DNA of 64,000 nucleotides from Flavobacterium sp. Root186 (GTDB lineage: Bacteria; Bacteroidota; Bacteroidia; Flavobacteriales; Flavobacteriaceae), in NCBI RefSeq assembly GCF_001428525.1, contig NZ_LMHW01000017.1:1-64000 (forward strand), given 5' to 3'. How positions within the stretch are numbered: the stretch's first letter is position 1; the number at the start of each line of letters is the position of its first letter. The position numbers and the translations under genes are program-made. The notes beneath the pieces were generated by a model. It searched no databases and had not been told where the DNA came from. It saw only the letters and a list, made by a program, of their open reading frames with translations. Below are positions 7,892 to 16,015 of the stretch, one piece after another.

Positions 7892-10291
7892 ATGATTACA
7901 AACACATCATTAGAATACAAAGGCGATTTATATCCATCAAAGATTGTTTCGTACGAGCATGAAGGAGATTCTATTTTTTTTAATACAGATAATAAAGTAA
8001 TCTTAAAAGTCACTATTCTTAGAGATAGTTTAATTCGATTTCGCTTTACTACAAAAGGATATTTCAGCAATGACTTTTCGTATGCAATTGACAAAAGTCA
8101 GCTTCACGGATATAATTTTTTGGAACTTACTGAAGAAGAAACCTATTTCCAGATAAGAACCAGCAAAGTAAAATGTAAAATTCAAAAAGCAGATCTTCGT
8201 GTTTGGATTTACGATTTAAATGATTTCTTGATTCTTGAAGATGAGCTTGGTTTTCATTGGGAAGAAAGTTACGAATATGGCGGCAATATTGTAAAAATGA
8301 GTAAATCTTCTAAAGACGGTGAATGCTTTTACGGTTTAGGAGATAAGGCGACTCAAATGAATTTAAAAGGTAAAAGAGTCGAGAATTTTGCAACAGATCA
8401 ATACGCATATCAAAAAGAACAAGATCCTCTATATAAAGTAGTTCCGTTTTATATAGGTTTACATAACAAACAATCTTACGGTATTTTCTTTGATAATACC
8501 TTTAGAACTTTCTTTGATTTTTGTCAGGAAAGAAGAAATGTAACAAGTTACTGGGCAGAAGGAGGGGAAATGAATTATTATTTTATTTACGGTCCTCAAA
8601 TGCAGGATGTTGTAACTACTTATACTGATTTGACTGGAAAACCGGAATTGCCGCCGCTTTGGGTTTTAGGATATCACCAATGTAAATGGAGTTATTATCC
8701 TGAAAGTAAAGTAAAAGAAATCACTTCAAAATTTAGAGAACTTAAAATCCCGTGCGACGCCATTTATCTGGATATTGATTATATGGAAGGATTTCGATGT
8801 TTTACATGGAATAAAAACTATTTTCCAGACCCGAAAAGAATGGTTGCCGAATTAGCCGAAGATGGTTTTAAAACAGTTGTAATCATCGATCCGGGAATAA
8901 AAATTGATAAAGATTATTGGGTTTATAAAGAAGCTTTAGAAAAAGATTATTTCTGCAAAAGAGCTGATGGACCTTATATGAAAGGAAAAGTCTGGCCGGG
9001 AGAATGTAATTTTCCAGATTACACAAACCCTGCAGTTAGAGAATGGTGGGCAGGATTATTTAAAGAATTAATTTCAGAGATAGGCGTAAAAGGCGTTTGG
9101 AACGATATGAATGAACCTGCCGTAATGGAAGTTCCAAATAAAACTTTTCCAATGGATGTTCGTCACTTTTACGACGGAAATCCGTGCAGCCATAGAAAAG
9201 CGCATAATATTTATGGAACGCAAATGGCAAGGGCAACATATCATGGAGTAAAAAGATTCGCTTATCCAAAACGACCTTTTGTTATTACAAGATCTGCCTA
9301 TTCTGGAGCGCAGCGCTATACATCGTCCTGGACAGGAGATAACGTGGCAACTTGGGAACATTTATGGATTGCGAATATTCAGGTACAGAGAATGTCAATT
9401 TCTGGAATGGGATTCACGGGTTCTGATATCGGAGGATTTGCGGAACAGCCAACGGGAGAATTATACGCACGCTGGATTCAGCTGGGGGTTTTTCATCCGT
9501 TTTGCAGAACGCATTCTTCCGGAGATCACGGAAATCAGGAACCTTGGGCATTTGACGAAGAAGTAATTAATATTACCAGAAAATTTGTCAGTCTGCGTTA
9601 TCAATTATTACCTTATTTGTATACCATGTTTTGGCAGTATATAGAAGAAGGACTTCCGATGTTGAAACCTTTAGTTTATTACGATCAGGAAGATACGCAA
9701 ACGCATTATCGTAATGACGAATTCATCTTTGGAAATCAAGTTTTAGTGTGTCCAATTCTTGAACCTAACGCTGTAGGCAGACGTATGTATATTCCAAGAG
9801 GTGAGTGGTATAACTACTGGACAAATGATTTGTTTATTGGCGGGAAAGAAATTTGGGTGGATACTAAATTTGATGAAATTCCGGTTTTTGTAAAAGCGGG
9901 TGCTATTATTCCAAAATACCCAGTTCAGCAATATGTTGGAGAATTGGAGTTTGATGAATTAACGCTTGATGTTTACTTTAAAAATGGAAAAGAAAAATCA
10001 GTAGTTTATGAAGATGCACAAGACGGTTACGATTATAAAAAAGGCCGTTACAGCTTTTTATCATTTAGAACTATCGGGAAAGAAAAAGAACTCATAATTC
10101 AGCTTCATAAAGAAGGAAAATATGACACACCTTACAGTAAGTATAAAATTAATTTAATTGGACTGCCTTTTAAAGTAACGGAGATTGAAATCGACAACGA
10201 AAAAATCGAATTTGATAGAATTAGCTTTGAATTAAACAATTTCTTACTTGTTGATAAAGAGTTTAATGAGCTTCATATTATAGGCGAATAA
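7892..10291 (+). CDS. GH31 family alpha-glucosidase
   Basis: This 799-aa protein has an N-terminal beta-sandwich, a GH31 (beta/alpha)8 barrel and C-terminal beta domains. The catalytic nucleophile is D405 in VWNDMNEP; the acid/base aspartate is in SWTGDN about 90 residues later. PPLWVLGYHQCKWSYYPE is the classic barrel entry. No signal peptide is visible, so it probably acts in the cytoplasm on malto-oligosaccharides or glycogen ends. It lies 203 bp downstream of glgB on the same strand, which suggests glycogen turnover, but I see no promoter or terminator that settles cotranscription. Confidence 0.92.
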   Translation: MITNTSLEYKGDLYPSKIVSYEHEGDSIFFNTDNKVILKVTILRDSLIRFRFTTKGYFSNDFSYAIDKSQLHGYNFLELTEEETYFQIRTSKVKCKIQKADLRVWIYDLNDFLILEDELGFHWEESYEYGGNIVKMSKSSKDGECFYGLGDKATQMNLKGKRVENFATDQYAYQKEQDPLYKVVPFYIGLHNKQSYGIFFDNTFRTFFDFCQERRNVTSYWAEGGEMNYYFIYGPQMQDVVTTYTDLTGKPELPPLWVLGYHQCKWSYYPESKVKEITSKFRELKIPCDAIYLDIDYMEGFRCFTWNKNYFPDPKRMVAELAEDGFKTVVIIDPGIKIDKDYWVYKEALEKDYFCKRADGPYMKGKVWPGECNFPDYTNPAVREWWAGLFKELISEIGVKGVWNDMNEPAVMEVPNKTFPMDVRHFYDGNPCSHRKAHNIYGTQMARATYHGVKRFAYPKRPFVITRSAYSGAQRYTSSWTGDNVATWEHLWIANIQVQRMSISGMGFTGSDIGGFAEQPTGELYARWIQLGVFHPFCRTHSSGDHGNQEPWAFDEEVINITRKFVSLRYQLLPYLYTMFWQYIEEGLPMLKPLVYYDQEDTQTHYRNDEFIFGNQVLVCPILEPNAVGRRMYIPRGEWYNYWTNDLFIGGKEIWVDTKFDEIPVFVKAGAIIPKYPVQQYVGELEFDELTLDVYFKNGKEKSVVYEDAQDGYDYKKGRYSFLSFRTIGKEKELIIQLHKEGKYDTPYSKYKINLIGLPFKVTEIEIDNEKIEFDRISFELNNFLLVDKEFNELHIIGE

Positions 10292-10378
10292 GTAAAATTC
10301 TGATAGTGTTTGAAGTAATTATGTAAGATTTTAAGTAATTTTAATTGTATTTTTGTGTGTGTTTAAATCTTTAAAATC

Positions 10379-11191
10379 ATGAAAAAACATTTAATTTCAG
10401 GCCTATTTGCAGTTGTTTTAGTATGCAGCTGTGCTACGAATCCTATAACTGGAAAGCAAAATTTAAATTTTGTTTCAAACAGTGAATTATTTCCATCTTC
10501 TTTTCAGCAATATAACCAGTTTTTAACTGAAAATAAAGTAATAACCGGAACAGCAGATGCGAAACGCGTTGAAACTGTTGGATTTAAAATTAAAGCTGCA
10601 GCCGAAAAATATTTAGCATATTTAGGACAATCACAATATCTGAAAGATTATCGCTGGGAATACAAACTTGTTGATAATAAAGAAGTTAATGCTTGGTGTT
10701 TGCCTGGAGGAAAAATAGTAGTTTATTCAGGGATTTTACCAGTAACACAAAACGAATCTGGTTTGGCAACCGTAATGGGGCATGAAGTTTCGCACGCATT
10801 AGCTAATCACGGAGCACAAAGAATGTCGGCTGCGCAATTGCAGCAAATTGGCGGAGCGGCTTTGGGAGCAGCGACAAGCGGAAAATCTGAAGCAACACAG
10901 CAAATTTTTGCACAGGCTTACGGAATTGGATCAGAAGTAGGAGTAATGCTGCCATTTAGCAGAAGCAACGAAAGCGAAGCAGATAAAATAGGATTAACCC
11001 TAATGGCTATTGCAGGTTATAATCCAGATGATGCTGTTGCATTCTGGACCAGAATGTCGGCTAAATCAGGAGGTTCGGGAACGCCGGAGTTTATGAGTAC
11101 CCACCCATCTGATGCCACAAGAATTGCAAATATAAAAGCATTAATTCCTGAAGCTAAAGCAATTGCACTTAAAGTAGGTACTATCAAATAA
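10379..11191 (+). CDS. M48 family metalloprotease, lipoprotein
   Basis: 270 aa. The leader ends in a lipobox-like LVCSC with the lipidated cysteine at C18, so the protein should be anchored to the periplasmic or outer membrane. The zinc motif HEVSH (135-139) and the third ligand E200 in NESEADKIG are typical of M48 enzymes such as LoiP/BepA/YggG. The segment CATNPITGKQNL after the lipobox is common to this lipoprotein group. A likely role is quality control of envelope proteins. A terminator follows closely. Confidence 0.88.
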   Translation: MKKHLISGLFAVVLVCSCATNPITGKQNLNFVSNSELFPSSFQQYNQFLTENKVITGTADAKRVETVGFKIKAAAEKYLAYLGQSQYLKDYRWEYKLVDNKEVNAWCLPGGKIVVYSGILPVTQNESGLATVMGHEVSHALANHGAQRMSAAQLQQIGGAALGAATSGKSEATQQIFAQAYGIGSEVGVMLPFSRSNESEADKIGLTLMAIAGYNPDDAVAFWTRMSAKSGGSGTPEFMSTHPSDATRIANIKALIPEAKAIALKVGTIK

Positions 11192-11212
11192 AAAATATTT
11201 TTATAAAGTATT

Positions 11213-11240
11213 AAAAGCTATTCTTTGAGTAGCTTTTTTT
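11213..11240 (+). terminator. Intrinsic terminator after the M48 gene
   Basis: AAAAGCTA pairs with TAGCTTTT around a 9-nt loop and continues into seven T. Confidence 0.7.
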
Positions 11241-11344
11241 ATGCTTTAAATTGTTTATAATTTAATAATGCATGAATTAGATAATTTATATTTGATTATC
11301 ATAAAAATTGGATAAATTCGTAGCGCATTAACAAAACCATTTCT

Positions 11345-12658
11345 ATGAAAAACCTACAAAAAGGAGACAAGAAATTATTAAATGCCTGGGCATTTTATGA
11401 TTGGGCAAATTCAGTTTATACACTTACAATTGCATCAGCAGTATTTCCAATTTTTTATGAGGCTTTATTTGCAAAACGTGATCACTATATTGACGTTTTT
11501 GGACTTCATTTAAAAAATTCTGCATTAATTAGTTTTATTACAGCAGCGGCCTTTTTAGTAGTTTCATTTATTTCACCATTATTATCAGGAATTGCCGATT
11601 ATGTGGGGAACAAAAAATCTTTCATGAAATTTTTCTGTTATTTGGGAGCTTTGTCATGTATGGGGTTATATTGGTTTGAATTAACTGATATTTATGTTGG
11701 ATTGACCTTTTATTTTCTTGGATTGTTAGGATATTGGGGAAGTTTGGTTTTCTATAATTCTTATCTTCCTGATATCGCTTTTGAAGAGCAGCAAGACAGG
11801 ATTAGTGCAAAAGGATATTCTTTGGGATATATAGGCAGTGTTATTTTATTAATCATCAATTTAGCGATGATAATGAAACCTGAATGGTTCCGAATTACAG
11901 GTCCAGAACCAGCAATGAAAGCTATGCGTTATTCTTTTATAATGGTGGGAGTTTGGTGGATTTTATTTAGCCAATACACTTATTACTATTTGCCAAAAGG
12001 AAGAAAAGAAAAGGGTGAAAAACTAACAAAATCTGTTGTTTTTAATGGTTTCAAAGAATTGAAAAAGGTTTGGGCATTATTGAATGAAAATGTTCCTTTG
12101 CGACGATACTTAGGCGGTTTTTTTGTTTCAAGTATGGCTGTACAAACTGTAATGCTGGTTGCAACTTATTTTGGAGCACAGGAAATTCAATGGTCTTCAA
12201 AAGAAGAAAGTACTATTGGTTTGATTATCTGTATTTTAATAATTCAGCTGGTAGCCGTCGTTGGAGCAGTTTTAACTTCAAGAGCTTCAGCAAAATTCGG
12301 AAATATTCCAACGTTGATTTTCATAAATGCAATTTGGGCAGTTTTCTGTGCGTTGGCTTATTTCATCACATTGCCAATGCATTTTTATGTTATGGCTACA
12401 GTTGCGGGATTTGTAATGGGCGGAATTCAGGCTTTATCACGTTCAACTTATTCAAAATTATTACCTGAAACAGAAGATACAGCTTCATTTTTTAGTTTTT
12501 ACGATGTTGCGGAAAAAATAGGAATTGTAATAGGGATGTGTGTTTACGGAATTATCGATCAAATAACGGGAAGTCCGCGTGCGGCAATTGTTATTTTGGC
12601 AGTTTTCTTTATTACGTCTATTTTTCTATTAAGAAGAGTACCAAAAAAGGCACTTTAA
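11345..12658 (+). CDS. MFS transporter, UMF1/Atg22-like
   Basis: This 437-aa integral membrane protein has about 12 hydrophobic helices. The N-terminal NAWAFYDWANSVYTLTI matches the D-W-A-N-S signature of the UMF1 branch of the major facilitator superfamily (relatives of the yeast vacuolar effluxer Atg22). GGIQALSRSTYSKLLPE near residue 360 is the second conserved segment. Solutes of bacterial UMF1 proteins are mostly unknown; amino acid or small-molecule efflux is plausible. Its last codons form the left arm of a hairpin, and a second, stronger terminator follows. Confidence 0.85.
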   Translation: MKNLQKGDKKLLNAWAFYDWANSVYTLTIASAVFPIFYEALFAKRDHYIDVFGLHLKNSALISFITAAAFLVVSFISPLLSGIADYVGNKKSFMKFFCYLGALSCMGLYWFELTDIYVGLTFYFLGLLGYWGSLVFYNSYLPDIAFEEQQDRISAKGYSLGYIGSVILLIINLAMIMKPEWFRITGPEPAMKAMRYSFIMVGVWWILFSQYTYYYLPKGRKEKGEKLTKSVVFNGFKELKKVWALLNENVPLRRYLGGFFVSSMAVQTVMLVATYFGAQEIQWSSKEESTIGLIICILIIQLVAVVGAVLTSRASAKFGNIPTLIFINAIWAVFCALAYFITLPMHFYVMATVAGFVMGGIQALSRSTYSKLLPETEDTASFFSFYDVAEKIGIVIGMCVYGIIDQITGSPRAAIVILAVFFITSIFLLRRVPKKAL

Positions 12659-12728
12659 AAAAGTGCCTTAATGATATATTAAAGCCAGACATTGATTTTT
12701 GAAATCATTTGTCTGGCATTTTTATTTT
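12647..12728 (+). terminator. Tandem terminator hairpins after the UMF1 transporter
   Basis: The first hairpin pairs AAGGCACTTT (12647-12656, within the last codons) with AAAGTGCCTT (12660-12669), but lacks a T run. The second pairs GCCAGACA (12684-12691) with TGTCTGGC (12710-12717), extends with an inner TGATTT/AAATCA, and is followed by a T-rich tract. The second is the likely functional terminator. Confidence 0.7.
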
Positions 12729-12795
12729 TAGGATTTACACTTAAAGCTTTAAGCTTTAAGATTGTACTTTGACAAATTATAATTGAAGAGTAGAA

Positions 12796-12876
12796 ATAAA
12801 AGCTCAATAATAAACAAAAAGTCGCTGTTCTGTTATTTGATAGATGATAAAAGTAAATTTATTATTGAGCTTTTAT
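12796..12876. repeat. 19-bp perfect inverted repeat with 43-nt loop
   Basis: ATAAAAGCTCAATAATAAA (12796-12814) is exactly reverse-complementary to 12858-12876. It lies between the convergent UMF1 and head-GIN genes. It could end minus-strand transcripts or be a small mobile palindrome. Neither arm is followed by a strong T run. Confidence 0.6.
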
Positions 12877-12883
12877 GTAAAAA

Positions 12884-13606
12884 TTAGGCTTTAGTAATGT
12901 TTCCTGACCCGGAAACTTTTACATCACGTTTTTCAGGATTTCCTGCGTATTTAATATTTCCAGAACCTGAAACTCTTGCTGTTAATTTGTCATTACAGGT
13001 AACTTTACTATTTCCTGAACCCGAAACATTTACATCTACATTTTTAGATTTTAAACTTCCGGCATCAATATCTCCTGAACCTGAAAGTTTTGTTGTAAAG
13101 TTGTCAGCAATTCCTTTTAAATTTACATTTCCTGAACCGCTCAAATTAAGTTCGAATTCATTGGAATCAATAGCTAAATTAAAGTTTCCTGAACCTGATA
13201 GTTTAGCAAGAAGTTTGTCACTTTTAATGACATCTTTAGATTGAATATTTCCTGATCCAGATAAGGCTATATTAGAGATTTTGTCAAACGGAACTGTGAT
13301 TTCGATACTTTTACCGCTGCTTGGTCGAATGTTTTTGAATGATTCAATATAAATTTTTAAGGTATTGTCTTCCACTTCAACTTTAATTGATGATAATAAG
13401 TTTTCTTCTCCTTTGATAGAAATTTTTCCTTCTTTTCCGGCAACAAGATTTACATCAAAAAAGCCCGAAATTTTAATACCATCATAATCTCCTGTAGTTC
13501 TCGTTTCAGTAACAACTTTACCGTTTCCTTTAATTTTATTTTGAGCGTTTGTATTAAAGCTTAAGAGAAATACTGCGCAAGCTAATAATAGAATTGATTT
13601 TTTCAT
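12884..13606 (-). CDS. Head-GIN domain (DUF2807) secreted protein
   Basis: 240 aa. A signal peptide (MKKSILLLACAVFLLSFNTNAQ) is followed by a right-handed beta-helix of the putative auto-transporter adhesin head-GIN family (DUF2807). The motif SGSGN or SGSGD recurs seven times at roughly 20-residue spacing to the C-terminus, which is the basis of the family name. On DNA these turns appear as repeated TTTCCTGAACC blocks. It is the last gene of a sigma/anti-sigma operon, 21 bp after the preceding gene, so it may be a target or modulator of that system. Function is unknown. Confidence 0.85.
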   Translation of the reverse strand: MKKSILLLACAVFLLSFNTNAQNKIKGNGKVVTETRTTGDYDGIKISGFFDVNLVAGKEGKISIKGEENLLSSIKVEVEDNTLKIYIESFKNIRPSSGKSIEITVPFDKISNIALSGSGNIQSKDVIKSDKLLAKLSGSGNFNLAIDSNEFELNLSGSGNVNLKGIADNFTTKLSGSGDIDAGSLKSKNVDVNVSGSGNSKVTCNDKLTARVSGSGNIKYAGNPEKRDVKVSGSGNITKA

Positions 13607-13627
13607 AGTCTTGATTTTGTTAGATTA

Positions 13628-14686
13628 TTAATTTTTTAATACTGACACACTGCCGTAATTTGTATTGATGTTGATTTTATTTTGTCCTTTTTTCTTATAA
13701 AAGCCGCTTATTCTTTTCGTATTGCTTTTGTTTTCAGAAACCGAAATATCTAAAGCATTGTCAGGTTTAATATTGCTGTATCGGCCCGATATATCAAAAT
13801 CAAAGGCATAGTTGGGGTCAAACCCAAGTGATACATCTGTATATCCTGAATTTATGCTGATATTTCCAGCTTTTTCACTAATGGTTTTAACACTGATTTT
13901 GCTGTAATTGGTATCGAAATTAAAACTGCTTGAAATTTCTCCAATTGAAATGGTTAAATAATTTCCAGAACCTGACAATGAATTGATCTTTTGGAATTTA
14001 AAAGTCCCGTAATTACAGCTGTATTTAATATTCTGACCATCATTTAATGTCACATCGGTATAATTGGCATCAAGGTTAAGATTTCCCGAATCAGTAATTT
14101 TTAAACCCGAATATCTGGCATCAATATTTCCGTTTTTAATATACTCAATACTTGAATTTTGACAATATGCAATTTCAATTCGGTTACTTGAACCGTTTAA
14201 TCTACCCAGTGTTGTTTTTCCGTATTTACAGCTAATATCAGTTGTCGATTCTAAATTCAGCGTTGAAATATTTCCATATTTATTAACCAGTTTTACAGAG
14301 CCATTTTTAGGAATTTTGATGATGTAATTAATCTCAAAACTATTGTTGCTTCCTCTGCTTTTAAATGCCGAGTTTCCAATATTAGTTACTGCAGTTACTA
14401 AGCTTTTTAGCGCTGTAATTTCAACGTCTATACTGTTTAATCTTTCGTTTACCCAGCTTTCGTTTGCCCCATTAACTTTAATGGTAATGTCAAGGTCAAT
14501 TTTATCTTCATCCCAGGTAGATACCGAGATGTTTCCGTATTTGTTATCAATATCAATTCCTGCATTAGAGTTGACGATATAGGTTTTTTTAATACTTTTT
14601 TGTTTGGTAACAAAAGTATCATCATTTGAAAATCCTAAAAAAGGAATCAAAAGAAACAGGATTAGTAAATTATAATGTTTTTTCAT
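13628..14686 (-). CDS. Secreted beta-helical protein (adhesin-like, DUF4097-type)
   Basis: 352 aa. The signal peptide MKKHYNLLILFLLIPFLGFS is followed by repeated beta-strands with KYGNIS, KYGK, NYTDV, NYGT, NYSKI, GYTDV and NYGSV turns every 15-25 residues. This is a beta-helix like that of DUF4097/head-GIN proteins. Its start overlaps the anti-sigma gene by 17 nt, so it is translated from the same mRNA. Downstream lies another head-GIN protein. The arrangement suggests an envelope-sensing or envelope-modifying output of the ECF sigma factor, but no biochemical role is known. Confidence 0.75.
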   Translation of the reverse strand: MKKHYNLLILFLLIPFLGFSNDDTFVTKQKSIKKTYIVNSNAGIDIDNKYGNISVSTWDEDKIDLDITIKVNGANESWVNERLNSIDVEITALKSLVTAVTNIGNSAFKSRGSNNSFEINYIIKIPKNGSVKLVNKYGNISTLNLESTTDISCKYGKTTLGRLNGSSNRIEIAYCQNSSIEYIKNGNIDARYSGLKITDSGNLNLDANYTDVTLNDGQNIKYSCNYGTFKFQKINSLSGSGNYLTISIGEISSSFNFDTNYSKISVKTISEKAGNISINSGYTDVSLGFDPNYAFDFDISGRYSNIKPDNALDISVSENKSNTKRISGFYKKKGQNKININTNYGSVSVLKN

Positions 14687-15206
14687 TAGATGTGTTTTTT
14701 AAATTTTCGTTTTCTTCAATTCGCTGCAAAACCGTCTGCAAAAAAGAAATTCTCGTTTGCAGGTTGCTTATCATAGCGTAAATAATTTGTTTGTTTTCTC
14801 CGTTTTTCTGAACCTCTTTAATGATTTTTTCATAATCGGCATCAAACACTTTCATTTGTTTTAATGCATCATTTATAATTTGTTCATTTTCCGGTGAATT
14901 TTTTTCTTTTAATTTAACTAGCTCATTCTCGATCAAAATATTAAAGATAGAATCGGTGCGTTTGGTTTCCTGCGATGCAAATTTGAGTTCTTTTGGTTTT
15001 TCATTATTATTGTAAAATAGTGATATACCCAAAAGCACAGCAATTGATGCAGCAATGGCCCAGCCGGCATAATTCTTTTTTCGCGGCTTTTTGTTATTCA
15101 ATTTGTCTAAAAAATCAATTTGATGATCCGGATTCATTTCATGAATATCCCATTGATTTTCAAACTTGCTGAATAATTGATCTAAATCGTCATTTTCCTT
15201 TTTCAT
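14670..15206 (-). CDS. Membrane anti-sigma factor candidate
   Basis: This 178-aa protein has a charged cytoplasmic N-terminus (1-45), a single transmembrane helix (about 46-65, GWAIAASIAVLLGISLF) and an extracytoplasmic helical domain (70-178). Its ATG overlaps the sigma-factor stop in an ATGA junction, the usual coupling of an ECF sigma with its anti-sigma. No zinc-binding HxxxCxxC is present. Assignment rests on topology and position; sequence family is not otherwise recognised. Confidence 0.7.
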   Translation of the reverse strand: MKKENDDLDQLFSKFENQWDIHEMNPDHQIDFLDKLNNKKPRKKNYAGWAIAASIAVLLGISLFYNNNEKPKELKFASQETKRTDSIFNILIENELVKLKEKNSPENEQIINDALKQMKVFDADYEKIIKEVQKNGENKQIIYAMISNLQTRISFLQTVLQRIEENENLKNTSNEKTL

Positions 15207-15757
15207 ATCTCCTCTAATTTTTTTCGTAAACTTTCTTTGGCGCGGCTTAAAGTGGTTCTGCAGTTGGCGTAACTAATATTCAGGATTTCGCAGATTTCTT
15301 CCTGATCGTAACCTTCAATATAAAAGAGCGTCAAAACCATTCTGTAATTGTCTTTCAGGCCCGAAATGGTATCTAAAACCTGTTTCACTTTTAGTGAATT
15401 CAGATCAATACTTTCAGACAATATAGAATCGTTTTCTTCTATTTTAAAAAGCGTTTTGTTCAGGTCTTCCATCTGGAAAGCATTATTTTTCTTGTAAAAA
15501 TCAATACTATAATTAATAATGATCTTTTTAAGCCACGCACCAAACGCAACTTCCTGCTTATAATCGTTAATTTTTGTAAAAGCCTTCAAAAAACCTTCCT
15601 GCATGACGTCTTGTGCAAAATGCTCGTCTTTTACAATTCTGTAAGCCACGTTGTACATAGCTTTACAATAACGATTGTAAACTTCGAATTGGGCCTTTTG
15701 ATTATTGTTTTTACAAAGTGCGATTAATTCTTCGATATTTTGATTTGTTATACTCAA
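15203..15757 (-). CDS. ECF-type RNA polymerase sigma factor
   Basis: 184 aa. Region 2 contains FEVYNRYCKAMYNVAYRIVKDEHFAQDVMQEGF (about 24-56). Region 4 contains the DNA-recognition helix YIEGYDQEEICEILNISYANCRTTLSRAKESLR (about 147-179). The start appears to be TTG at 15757, as no in-frame ATG gives a complete region 2 with its normal lead. TAGGTTTG, a -7 box, lies on this strand at 15869-15876, but I see no TTG -33 partner. First gene of a four-gene operon with anti-sigma and two beta-helix proteins. Confidence 0.9.
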   Translation of the reverse strand: MSITNQNIEELIALCKNNNQKAQFEVYNRYCKAMYNVAYRIVKDEHFAQDVMQEGFLKAFTKINDYKQEVAFGAWLKKIIINYSIDFYKKNNAFQMEDLNKTLFKIEENDSILSESIDLNSLKVKQVLDTISGLKDNYRMVLTLFYIEGYDQEEICEILNISYANCRTTLSRAKESLRKKLEEI

Positions 15758-16015
15758 GTAATGGTTGCTAGTTTTTTATAATGACTTTGCTTTTTTTAGT
15801 TTGTTACAGTTTTTATAAAATTAATTTTATTTTTTTTAGAAATAAATTAGGGGCTAAAACTAAATTTCAAACCTAACTATTTTGCATTTGGCATAATGAT
15901 TGTCTATTTTTATGGCCTATCTTGTAAATGAAACACTTAATAGAAACTACAACTTTTAAGGCCATATTTACAAATAGTATTAAACTTTTAATGACAAAAC
16001 GACTTATATATTATT

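Noticed and set aside
12897..13260. Regularly spaced TTTCCTGAACC-type repeats, about 60 bp apart, that could suggest a CRISPR-like array
   Set aside because: They encode the SGSGN turns of the head-GIN beta-helix in frame; repeats are imperfect, no spacers and no cas genes.
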